This document shows, piece after piece, positions 25,962 through 34,154 of a DNA stretch of 64,000 bases. The translations under genes and the position numbers were made by a program. Position 1 is the stretch's first letter; each line of letters begins with the position of its first letter. Origin of the DNA: UBA6522 sp965262365 (GTDB lineage: Bacteria; Pseudomonadota; Gammaproteobacteria; Steroidobacterales; Rariloculaceae); assembly GCA_965262365.1 (NCBI GenBank), contig OZ253541.1, positions 2,666,001 through 2,730,000 on the forward strand, written 5' to 3'. The notes beneath the pieces are model-generated. The model was given only the letters and a program-made list of their open reading frames with translations. It searched no databases and had not been told where the DNA came from.

Positions 25962-28900
25962 TCAAATGAAATTTCGGGGGTAGTGGATCGAATAACCGTT
26001 GGGACCGAGCAGGGAGCCCAGACGCTCCCGCAGCCCACGGCTGGCGCGCACTGCCCAACGCTCCCCGAGGTTCAGGCATGACGTCGCTTCGGGGCCGGCA
26101 TACTCGATGCACACTTCGCAGTTGCCGGGGGCGAATGGTTCCAGCGCCTCTTCCAGGGAATGGACAAATTCGGTCCCGTTTCCGTCCGCCGGCCAATGTA
26201 TCGTCACGCGGTTGGCGCTTTGCTCAATTGTCTCGTCGACCGAACGAAGCCTGCGCGCCGTCAGTCTCCAGTTGCTGATAAAGTCGTCGAAGCGAAGCTG
26301 GCCATCCAGCACCAGCATTGCATCCTTGATCGCCAGGTCTCTGAACTGATTGAAGACTTCGTCGAACAGGGAGACTTCCAGCCTGCCGGTGTGATCCTCG
26401 AGCACCATCGAGACCCTCCCGCCGCGCCGGCGAACGTCTGCCACCAACCCGGCGACTGCAATCTCGGCACGTGTCGTTCCCGCGCCGTTTCCCACGGCTG
26501 CTCCTGTCAGACTGGCGATGGTTCCATGCGTGAAGTGATGGCAGTGCTTGGCGAATTCGTCGAACGGATGCCCGCTGAAATACAGGCCAAGGCTATCGCG
26601 TTCACGCCTTAGCCGCTCCTGCGCGTTCCACTGGGGAACCGGCGCAAGCAACTCCTCGAAGTCGCCCGGAGAGTCCGGTTCGGCGAAAAGCGCGCCCTGC
26701 CCAGCCGACCTGGTTTGCGCCGAGTGAGCCGCCAGCTTGAGGGCATCGGGCACGGCCTCCATCAGGGTGGCCCGATTGGGTCCAATACCGTCCAACGCGC
26801 CCGAACAGATGAACGCCTCGAGCACGCGGCGATTGAGCCGCTGCTGATCCATCCGGCAACACAGATCGAGCACGTGAGTAAAGGGACCGTTGCGCTCCCG
26901 CTCTTCGACCAGTTGGTCTACCGCGGCACGGCCGACGCCCTTGATGGCGCCCAGGCCATAGGTTATTTCACGCTCGCCGGACACCATGAATTCGCCTCGC
27001 GACCGGTTGATGTCGGGACCCTGCAAGTCAATTCCGAGTTGCTTGCAGTCCTCCTTCAGGGTCACGAGCTTGTCGGTGTGATCCATGTCGGTGGTCAACA
27101 CGGCAGCCAGAAAGTGTGCCGGGTGACGCGCCTTGAGCCATGCGGTCTGGTAGGCGATCAACGCGTATGCCGCCGAATGCGACTTGTTGAAGCCGTAACC
27201 GGCGAAGTGCTCCATCAGGTCGAACAACGTCGTGGCGACATGGGCATCGACGCCGTTGGCCGCCGCACCGGCAGCGAAGACGCTGCGCTGCTTGTCCATC
27301 TCTTCGCGATCTTTCTTGCCCATGGCCCGGCGGAACAGGTCGGCCCCGCCCATGGAGTAACCCGCGATGGTCCGGGCAATCTGCATCACCTGCTCCTGAT
27401 ACAGGATTACGCCGTAGGTCGGTTTCAGAATCGGCTCGAGGCTCGGGTGAAAATAGTCCACCGGAGCCGCGTCGGTGCCGTGCTTGCGGTTGATGAAGGT
27501 GTCCACCATCCCGGATTGCAGGGGGCCGGGACGGAACAATGCCAGCACGGCCACCAGGTCGCCGAAGCGGTCGGGCTGCAGGCGCCTGATCAGATCGCGC
27601 ATCCCCCGGGACTCCAGTTGAAAGACACCCGTCGTCTGGCAACGCCGCAGCAATTCATACGTTTCAGGATCGTCCATGGGAATCTGCGACGGACGCAGGG
27701 GATCAAGCCCGTTTTCCTTCCGCTGCCGATTGACGGATTGGAAAGCGCGATCGATGATGGTCAGGGTCCGCAAGCCCAGAAAGTCGAACTTCACCAGTCC
27801 TATCGCCTCGACATCGTCCTTGTCCAACTGGCTCAGCGAACTCCCTTCCGGCTCGACGTACAGCGGCATGAACTCCGTCAGGGGGCCGGGAGCAATTACG
27901 ACACCGCCGGCATGAGTGCCTGCGTTGCGGGCAATCCCTTCGAGCTTCCTGGCCAGGTCAATGAGTTCCCTCACCTCGGCATCATTTTGGTAGAGAGCGT
28001 TCAGTTCTTCGTCCTTGAGCGCCTTCTCCAGGGTGATTCCCAATTCGAACGGGATCAATTTGGCGACCTTGTCCACAAATCCATAGGGCAACCCCAGGGC
28101 GCGGCCGACATCCCGAATAACGGCCTTGGCGGCCATGGTGCCGAAGGTGATGATTTGCGAGACCCGATCCGCCCCGTAGCGATCGGCGACGTAGGCGATC
28201 ACATCGTCGCGACCGTCGATGCAGAAATCGATATCGAAATCGGGCATGGAGACGCGTTCGGGATTGAGGAACCGCTCGAACAGCAGATCGTGTTCCAGCG
28301 GATCGAGGTCGGTGATGCCAAGGGCAAACGCAACCAGCGAGCCCGCTCCGGAACCGCGGCCCGGGCCTACGGGAATCTCCCGCCGCCGCGCCCAACTGCA
28401 GAAGTCCGCGACGATCAGGAAGTAGCCCTCGAAGCCCATCTCGCAGATGACTTCCAGTTCGCTGTCCAATCGCTCCCGGTAGGCCGGTAACGGGATCTTG
28501 CCGTTTCCGTTCGGCGACATTCCGCGCTGCGCAAGGCCGCGAAGCGACATGTCCCTGAGGTAGGTCGCCGCCGACTGCTGTGCCGGTACCTCAAACTCCG
28601 GAAGACTGGGATGGCCCAGATCCAGTTCAAAACTGCAGCGCCGCGCAATCTCCACGCTGTTCGACAGCGCTTCAGGCAAGTCGCCAAACAGTTCTTCCAT
28701 CTCCGCCGGCGACTTGAGGTACTGGTGCTCCGTATAGTCGCGCGGACGACGGGAATCGTTGAGCGTCTTGCCCTGCTGGATGCAGACCCTGACTTCGTGA
28801 GCCTCGAAGTCGTTCGGCTCATCCTCCCGATGATTGTCCGGATTGAGGAACCGCACCGGGTTTGTGGCAACCACCGGAACCCCATGGGATGCTGCCAGCC

Positions 28901-29474
28901 GGACGGCCGCTGTCACGTAGTCGCCCTCCTCCGGCCAGCCCACTCGATGCAACTCCACGTAGAAGCGTTGTGGAAATCGTTTCAGCCAACTGTCAAGAAG
29001 ACCGGCGGCCCGTTCCGGCCTGGCGCCAAGCAGCGTTCGCCCCACCTCGCCGAACTGGCCCCCGGAAAGCGCAATCAAACCCTCGAGTCCATCCGGTTCA
29101 AGCCAGCGTTTGAGCACGAATACGTCGTCGCCACCTCGTCTGCGCGAATAAGCCCGGCTCAACAGTCGGCTCAGGTTCCGGAATCCGGTGGCGTTCGCAC
29201 ACAGCAGCGTCAGACGCGTCGGGAGCGCGTCCCGTTGTGTCTCGGCAACCTGTATGTCCGCGCCGATCAGCGGCTTGATGCCGTTCCTGACGGCCGCCTT
29301 GTAGAACTTCACCATCCCGAAGACGTTCATGCGGTCGGTAAGAGCCACGGCAGGCATTTGCCTTTGCCGCACGACGTTGGCGAGATCCGAGGCATCGGCC
29401 TGTTCAGAAACTCTCACGATCCCATCCACGAGGGAATATTCGCTGTGGACCGAAAGGTGAACGAAGCGACTCAT
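25962..29474 (-). CDS. dnaE: DNA polymerase III subunit alpha
   Basis: The 1170-residue replicative polymerase. Domains in order: N-terminal PHP (VHSEYSLVDGIVR, residues about 7-280), the C-family palm with catalytic Asp residues in PDFDIDFCIDGRDDVI near residue 410, fingers with GFNKSHSAAYALIAYQTAWLKA near 765, helix-hairpin-helix, and a C-terminal OB fold (about 1000-1080). Length is near the E. coli protein (1160). Downstream of rnhB and upstream of accA, as usual. Confidence 0.99.
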   Translation of the reverse strand: MSRFVHLSVHSEYSLVDGIVRVSEQADASDLANVVRQRQMPAVALTDRMNVFGMVKFYKAAVRNGIKPLIGADIQVAETQRDALPTRLTLLCANATGFRNLSRLLSRAYSRRRGGDDVFVLKRWLEPDGLEGLIALSGGQFGEVGRTLLGARPERAAGLLDSWLKRFPQRFYVELHRVGWPEEGDYVTAAVRLAASHGVPVVATNPVRFLNPDNHREDEPNDFEAHEVRVCIQQGKTLNDSRRPRDYTEHQYLKSPAEMEELFGDLPEALSNSVEIARRCSFELDLGHPSLPEFEVPAQQSAATYLRDMSLRGLAQRGMSPNGNGKIPLPAYRERLDSELEVICEMGFEGYFLIVADFCSWARRREIPVGPGRGSGAGSLVAFALGITDLDPLEHDLLFERFLNPERVSMPDFDIDFCIDGRDDVIAYVADRYGADRVSQIITFGTMAAKAVIRDVGRALGLPYGFVDKVAKLIPFELGITLEKALKDEELNALYQNDAEVRELIDLARKLEGIARNAGTHAGGVVIAPGPLTEFMPLYVEPEGSSLSQLDKDDVEAIGLVKFDFLGLRTLTIIDRAFQSVNRQRKENGLDPLRPSQIPMDDPETYELLRRCQTTGVFQLESRGMRDLIRRLQPDRFGDLVAVLALFRPGPLQSGMVDTFINRKHGTDAAPVDYFHPSLEPILKPTYGVILYQEQVMQIARTIAGYSMGGADLFRRAMGKKDREEMDKQRSVFAAGAAANGVDAHVATTLFDLMEHFAGYGFNKSHSAAYALIAYQTAWLKARHPAHFLAAVLTTDMDHTDKLVTLKEDCKQLGIDLQGPDINRSRGEFMVSGEREITYGLGAIKGVGRAAVDQLVEERERNGPFTHVLDLCCRMDQQRLNRRVLEAFICSGALDGIGPNRATLMEAVPDALKLAAHSAQTRSAGQGALFAEPDSPGDFEELLAPVPQWNAQERLRRERDSLGLYFSGHPFDEFAKHCHHFTHGTIASLTGAAVGNGAGTTRAEIAVAGLVADVRRRGGRVSMVLEDHTGRLEVSLFDEVFNQFRDLAIKDAMLVLDGQLRFDDFISNWRLTARRLRSVDETIEQSANRVTIHWPADGNGTEFVHSLEEALEPFAPGNCEVCIEYAGPEATSCLNLGERWAVRASRGLRERLGSLLGPNGYSIHYPRNFI

Positions 29475-29507
29475 GCTGTGCGCATCATCGCGGCCGGCTC
29501 GCCCGCC

Positions 29508-30122
29508 TCACCGGCCTGAGCAGCCTGCGCGAGCGCGACGCACGGGCGCGAAAGTCCGACGGTGGATGGCGCAGGGGCCAACCCTGCTGAGCGCCGCCAG
29601 GTGGACCGGCGTCGGGTAGCCCTTGTTGGTATCGAAGCCGTAACAGGGAAAGCGGCAGTGCCACAGGCCCATCAGGCGGTCCCGGTAGACCTTGGCGAGA
29701 ATCGAGGCTGCGCTGATGGCGGGTACGATCCGATCCCCGCCCACTACCGCTTCGGCCTCAAATCCCTGCGAGCCCTCGAAGCGGGGAACCTGCGCCCCGT
29801 CCACCCGAACCAGTTGCGGCTGCAGCGGCAGTCCGGACACCGCTCTTTCCATGGCCCGCAACGACGCCTGGAGGATGTTCAGATCGTCGATTTCCTCCGG
29901 TCCCGCCAATGCCACGGCGTACCCCCGAGCCCGCTTTCTGATCGCCTCGGCCAGCCGCTTGCGTCTTGCGTGGCTCAACAGCTTCGAGTCCCTGAGTCCC
30001 GAGATGGGACGGTCCGGGTGAAGGACCACCGCAGCGGCAACGACCGGGCCGGCAAGACAGCCGCGACCGGCTTCGTCCACACCGGCCACCACTGCCTTTC
30101 CACTACAAACAAATCGCTCCAT
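29508..30122 (-). CDS. rnhB: ribonuclease HII
   Basis: A 204-residue enzyme that removes ribonucleotides and RNA primers from RNA/DNA duplexes. The DEAGRG motif (VAGVDEAGRGCLAGPVVAAAVV) near residue 16 holds the catalytic Asp-Glu; further acidic residues are in LVRVDG and SAASILAKVYRD. The start is ATG 30122, three bases after the lpxB stop. Between lpxB and dnaE, the standard position. Confidence 0.98.
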   Translation of the reverse strand: MERFVCSGKAVVAGVDEAGRGCLAGPVVAAAVVLHPDRPISGLRDSKLLSHARRKRLAEAIRKRARGYAVALAGPEEIDDLNILQASLRAMERAVSGLPLQPQLVRVDGAQVPRFEGSQGFEAEAVVGGDRIVPAISAASILAKVYRDRLMGLWHCRFPCYGFDTNKGYPTPVHLAALSRVGPCAIHRRTFAPVRRARAGCSGR

Positions 30123-30125
30123 GGG

Positions 30126-31295
30126 TCAAGTCTTCTTCTTGTTCAGCAGTTCCACCACGGCGCTCGCGGCCCGCTCGTTGGCATTGCGGCGCAATCGCTC
30201 GTGGATCGTCCGAAACGCATCGTACCAGCCGCTATCCTTGCCGTGTCCATGCTCGCCGTCAAGATACGATTCAAGTGCCGGACCCAGCACGTCGGCGCGC
30301 ACGTCGCCCTGCAGAAATTCCGGTACCACGCGCTGCCCGGCCAACAGGTTCGGCAAGGCAAAATGCTCCAGTTGGCGAAAGCCCAACAGCCGCACCAGGC
30401 CGTGCGTGACGGAGGAGACGATATAGGCAACCACCATGGGCCGCTTGGTCAGCATGGTTTCCAGGCTGGCGGTTCCCGAGGCCGTCAGCACCACGTCGGC
30501 AGCAGCCATTACCTCCCGGGCGCGTCCGATATGGATATCCGGCGGCGGATCGAGACGGCCTGCACGAACCTTTTCCCTGAACTCGGCCGCGGTGCTTTCA
30601 TTGGCCAGACCGGCGGTGACCTGAAGTTCGGGTCGCCGGGCCAACATCCAGCGGGCCGTATCCAGAAACGGCCCCGCCAGGCGCGCGATTTCAGCGCCCC
30701 GGCTACCGGGCAGCAGCGCCAGGCAGGGTCGCTGCAAGTCCAGCCCCAGCGCGGACCTGGCTTCGGCCACGTCGGTATCCATCGGCACCTCGTCAGCCAG
30801 CGGATGGCCGACGAACCTCGCATCGACTCCATGAGCCTCGTAGAACTCGGTCTCGAACGGCAGCAGACAGAGGATCCGGTCCGCAGCCTTGCGGATGCTG
30901 GCGACCCGCGACTGCCGCCATGCCCAGACCTGTGGGCTGACGTACTGTACGGTGGGGACTCCCGCACGCTTGAGCGCCTCTTCGAGCGGCAGGTTGAAAT
31001 CCGGCGAGTCGATCCCGACAAGCATGTCCAGGCCGGCGGCCACGAAGCGATGCTTCAGGTCCCTGCGCAGGCGGACCAGGCGCGGCAGGTGCCGCATCAC
31101 TTCGGCGAGTCCCATGACCGAAAGCTCTTCGGAGCGATACCAGGGCTCGCATCCCGCGGCGATCATGCGGGGGCCTGCCACCCCCATGAACCGTGCGCCG
31201 GGCACGCTTTCGCGGATCGCAGCGATCAATCCGCCGCCCAGCGTGTCGCCGGAGGCTTCGCCTGCTACCAACCCGATACGCGGGACGCTTGTCAC
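30126..31295 (-). CDS. lpxB: lipid-A-disaccharide synthase
   Basis: A 389-residue GT-B glycosyltransferase (family GT19) that joins UDP-diacylglucosamine and lipid X at the inner membrane. Motifs are GLVAGEASGDTLGGGLI at the N-terminus, MGLAEVMRHLPRLVRLR, SPQVWAWRQSRVASI and ALLPGSRGAEIARL. Starts on GTG 31295, six bases from the lpxA stop. Full length, in the conserved lpxD-fabZ-lpxA-lpxB block. Confidence 0.98.
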   Translation of the reverse strand: MTSVPRIGLVAGEASGDTLGGGLIAAIRESVPGARFMGVAGPRMIAAGCEPWYRSEELSVMGLAEVMRHLPRLVRLRRDLKHRFVAAGLDMLVGIDSPDFNLPLEEALKRAGVPTVQYVSPQVWAWRQSRVASIRKAADRILCLLPFETEFYEAHGVDARFVGHPLADEVPMDTDVAEARSALGLDLQRPCLALLPGSRGAEIARLAGPFLDTARWMLARRPELQVTAGLANESTAAEFREKVRAGRLDPPPDIHIGRAREVMAAADVVLTASGTASLETMLTKRPMVVAYIVSSVTHGLVRLLGFRQLEHFALPNLLAGQRVVPEFLQGDVRADVLGPALESYLDGEHGHGKDSGWYDAFRTIHERLRRNANERAASAVVELLNKKKT

Positions 31296-31301
31296 GGGCT
31301 G

Positions 31302-32072
31302 CTATCGGATGAGGCCACGGGAACTATGGGTGATGGAATCGAGCAGCACGCGAATCTCCTGTTCGGATTCGGCCCGTTCGCGGAGAATCCCCAGCGCATC
31401 GTCCAGCTTGAGTCCCTGGCGGTAAATCGTCCGGTAGGCTGCACGGACGCGGCTGATTCCGGCGGAACTGAATCCGCGCCGCCGGAGCCCCTCGGCGTTG
31501 ATCCCACGAGGCACGGCCGGCCGGCCGGCGGCCGTGACGTAGGCGGGAATATCCTTGGTCACCGCGGTGAAGATACCGGTCAGCGCGTGGGCGCCGATGC
31601 GGCAGTACTGGTGCACGCCCGTGAAGCCGCCAAGCAACGCCCAATCGCCGACGTGCACATGTCCGGCCAGGGTCGTATTGTTGGCCAGTACGGTCTGGTT
31701 GCCCACCACGCAGTCGTGCGCGATGTGCACATAGGCCATGATCCAGTTGTCGTGCCCGATCCTGGTCGTCCCTCCGCCCTGAACCGTGCCGCGATTGATC
31801 GTGCAGTATTCCCGGATGGTGTTACGGTCGCCGATAACCAGTTCCGTGACCTCGCCGGCGTATTTCTTGTCCTGGGGGTCGTCGCCGATGGATGCGAACT
31901 GAAAGATGCGATTGCCCTCGCCGATGACGCAGGGCCCCTTCAACACGACGTGGGATTCGATGCGTGAACCGGGGCCGATCTGCACATCCGGGCCGATGAT
32001 GCTGTACGGACCGACTGACACATCCTGGTGCAGACGTGCCCGGTCGGAAACAACGGCACGGGCATCGATCAC
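31302..32072 (-). CDS. lpxA: UDP-N-acetylglucosamine acyltransferase
   Basis: A 256-residue trimeric left-handed beta-helix enzyme, first step of lipid A synthesis. Hexapeptide repeats fill residues about 5-190, with the catalytic His in AYVHIAHDC near residue 125 and HVHVGDWALLGGFTGVHQYCRIG. Starts on GTG 32072, overlapping the fabZ stop as GTGA. Length is standard. Confidence 0.98.
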   Translation of the reverse strand: MIDARAVVSDRARLHQDVSVGPYSIIGPDVQIGPGSRIESHVVLKGPCVIGEGNRIFQFASIGDDPQDKKYAGEVTELVIGDRNTIREYCTINRGTVQGGGTTRIGHDNWIMAYVHIAHDCVVGNQTVLANNTTLAGHVHVGDWALLGGFTGVHQYCRIGAHALTGIFTAVTKDIPAYVTAAGRPAVPRGINAEGLRRRGFSSAGISRVRAAYRTIYRQGLKLDDALGILRERAESEQEIRVLLDSITHSSRGLIR

Positions 32073-32521
32073 CGATACAGACCCGGCGTTTGCACGAATT
32101 CGGAACTGGCTACCTGCCTTCCCTCGACCTCGGCGACGGCGTCGAAACGCCAGAAGTTCCGTCGCCGCGAGGTCAGCGTGGCGGTGACCGTCAGCCGATC
32201 GCCCGGGCGCACCGGCTGCCTGAATCGAGCCTTCTCAACCCCGGCAAGGTAGAGCGTGAAATTTCGCTCTTCCGGCGGAACGCTTTCCCAGATGAGAACC
32301 CCCGCCGCCTGCGCCATGGATTCCACGATCAGCACACCGGGCATCACCGGGTGTCCGGGGAAATGGCCGAGAAAATAGGGCTCGTTGAACGAAACGTTCT
32401 TTACGGCAGCGATGGATTCGCCGGGCTTGACGTGCAGGATTCCGTCGAGCAACAGAAATGGATAGCGATGCGGAATGCGCTCCATGATGCCTTCAACATC
32501 GATGCAATAGCGCTCAGTCAT
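32069..32521 (-). CDS. fabZ: 3-hydroxyacyl-ACP dehydratase FabZ
   Basis: A 150-residue hotdog-fold dehydratase for fatty acid elongation that also competes for the lipid A acyl donor. The active site HFPGHPVMPGVLIVE holds the His, with the Glu a little further along. ATG 32521 (MTERYCIDVEGIM) overlaps the end of lpxD by eight bases; an upstream in-frame extension lies inside lpxD and is not family-like. The fabZ stop overlaps the lpxA start. Confidence 0.98.
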   Translation of the reverse strand: MTERYCIDVEGIMERIPHRYPFLLLDGILHVKPGESIAAVKNVSFNEPYFLGHFPGHPVMPGVLIVESMAQAAGVLIWESVPPEERNFTLYLAGVEKARFRQPVRPGDRLTVTATLTSRRRNFWRFDAVAEVEGRQVASSEFVQTPGLYR

Positions 32522-33581
32522 CACTCTTTCTCCGACTGGGTCGGGTACTTGCCCGCAGTTGTCGCAGGGTCTCGTCCAGAGCCCGGAACCGCGCCGCGTT
32601 ACGCCGCCACAGACCGGCCTCCTCGGCGCCCAGGGTCCCGGAATAGGTACCCGGTCTGGTGACGGACTTGAGCACGGCCGTGCGGAATGTGAACACGGCA
32701 TCCTCGCAGATGGTCAGGTGCCCTACCACCACGACAGCGCCGCCGAAAAGGCATCTCGCTCCAACTCGTGTGCTGCCTGCCACGCCGGAAAATGCGGCCA
32801 TGACAGTGTGCGCCCCGATGCGGACGTTATGTGCGATCTGCACCTGGTTGTCGAGCTTCACGCCGTTCTCGATCACGGTATCCTCGATAGTGCCTCGATC
32901 GATCGTCGTGTTGGCCCCGATTTCCACGTCGTCGCCGATGACCACGCCACCGATTTGGGGGACCTTGATCCACTCCGGGCCTTCCCTGGCAAACCCGAAG
33001 CCGTCACTGCCGACCACGGCGCCGGAGTGGAGCCGGCAGCGCGCGCCGATCCGCACGCCGTCCATGAGAACTACTCGAGGCGCGAGCCGCGTGCCGACTC
33101 CGACGGACACTTCGGGCCCCACGACCGAACCTTCGCCGATCACCACCGAATCGCCCAGCGCAGCACCTCGGCCCACGACGGCGTGAGCACACACCTGGGC
33201 CGAATCGGAGACCCGGGCCTGCTCCTCGATACAGGCATCCGGGTGTATTCCCGGCTCGGCCGGCCGGGGCGGGTGAAGCAACTGCGCCACTCGCGCGTAG
33301 ACCGAATAGGGATTGGCGGCAACCAGCGCAGGCACGGGACATTCCCTGGAGAAACGCTCTTCGAGAATGACCGCACCCGCCCGGGTCAGGGCCAGGTGAC
33401 GCCGATAGGCCGGATTGGCAAGAAAACTGATCGCCGTCGCGGATGCGCCGGACAACGTCCCGACCGTGTGAATCGGCCGGCTGCGATCCCCGCGGACCTT
33501 GCAACCAAACCGTTCCGCCAGTTCAGCCAGCGTCGCGACGCGTCGGTGAAGCGCGTCGGATTGATCCGCTGCGGGGGTTAT
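32514..33581 (-). CDS. lpxD: UDP-3-O-acylglucosamine N-acyltransferase, probable AUA start
   Basis: Third acylation of lipid A precursor at the inner membrane. Hexapeptide beta-helix repeats run over about residues 140-300 with the catalytic His in QIAHNVRIGAHTVM. The first canonical start, TTG 33455, would cut off the conserved N-terminal domain, yet the same frame upstream reads LAELAERFGCKVRGD.. HTVGTLSGAS, typical LpxD. The frame opens after a stop overlapping the end of skp and contains no ATG, GTG or TTG there. ATA 33581 follows GGAG by seven bases and overlaps the skp TAA, giving 355 residues. The start is inferred; the coding extension is well supported. Confidence 0.93.
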   Translation of the reverse strand: MTPAADQSDALHRRVATLAELAERFGCKVRGDRSRPIHTVGTLSGASATAISFLANPAYRRHLALTRAGAVILEERFSRECPVPALVAANPYSVYARVAQLLHPPRPAEPGIHPDACIEEQARVSDSAQVCAHAVVGRGAALGDSVVIGEGSVVGPEVSVGVGTRLAPRVVLMDGVRIGARCRLHSGAVVGSDGFGFAREGPEWIKVPQIGGVVIGDDVEIGANTTIDRGTIEDTVIENGVKLDNQVQIAHNVRIGAHTVMAAFSGVAGSTRVGARCLFGGAVVVVGHLTICEDAVFTFRTAVLKSVTRPGTYSGTLGAEEAGLWRRNAARFRALDETLRQLRASTRPSRRKSDD

Positions 33582-34132
33582 TCAGCCGCTCCCGAATCCT
33601 CGGCGGCGTAGTCGGCCTCCAGCCTGCGCAACACTTCTTCCGTTATATCCACGGCACTGCCGTAATAGAGGGGGTTGGCAACCACCAGATCGTAGCCGGC
33701 GGCACGAGAATATATCTGCACTTCCTGGATCAGCGCTTCCTGCACCCGGCTCAGTTCTGCGTTGCGCCGAATGTCCATGTCTTCAATGAACGCGCTTTGA
33801 TCCCGCTGCATGTCACGCTGTTCGGCGGCAATCTCGCGTTCGAGGTTCAGGCGTTCCGTCTCTCCCATGATCGCGCTGTCGCGTTGGTAGGTTTCCTGTT
33901 TCTCCTGCAACGAACGTTGCACGGCGGCGATGTCCCGCTGGCGCGGCGCAAATTCTTCCTGCAAGGCTTCCGTCGCGATACGAGCCTGTGGCGACTGATC
34001 GATCAGTCGTCCGAAATCCACGGCACCGATCCGAAGCCCCTCTGTCTGAGCGATCGCAGTCCCGCCGGCCATTAGCGCGGCGAGCAGCAAGCCGATCCGA
34101 GCTCTTGTAAACGATGTCATCCTGAAACTCAT
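33578..34132 (-). CDS. skp: periplasmic chaperone Skp/OmpH family
   Basis: A 184-residue periplasmic chaperone for unfolded outer-membrane proteins. The signal peptide is at residues 1-29 (GLLLAALMAGGTAIAQ), then RIGAVDFGRLIDQSPQA and long Glu/Gln-rich tentacle helices (about residues 50-130). ATG 34132 is chosen over ATG 34120; both keep the signal peptide. It lies between bamA and lpxD, as in E. coli. Its TAA overlaps the presumed lpxD start. Confidence 0.94.
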   Translation of the reverse strand: MSFRMTSFTRARIGLLLAALMAGGTAIAQTEGLRIGAVDFGRLIDQSPQARIATEALQEEFAPRQRDIAAVQRSLQEKQETYQRDSAIMGETERLNLEREIAAEQRDMQRDQSAFIEDMDIRRNAELSRVQEALIQEVQIYSRAAGYDLVVANPLYYGSAVDITEEVLRRLEADYAAEDSGAAE

Positions 34133-34154
34133 GAAATCTCTGTTCCCATTGGTA

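Noticed and set aside
26715..28490. A 591-codon plus-strand open frame opposite dnaE
   Set aside because: Antisense shadow of a highly conserved polymerase gene, with no recognisable domain.
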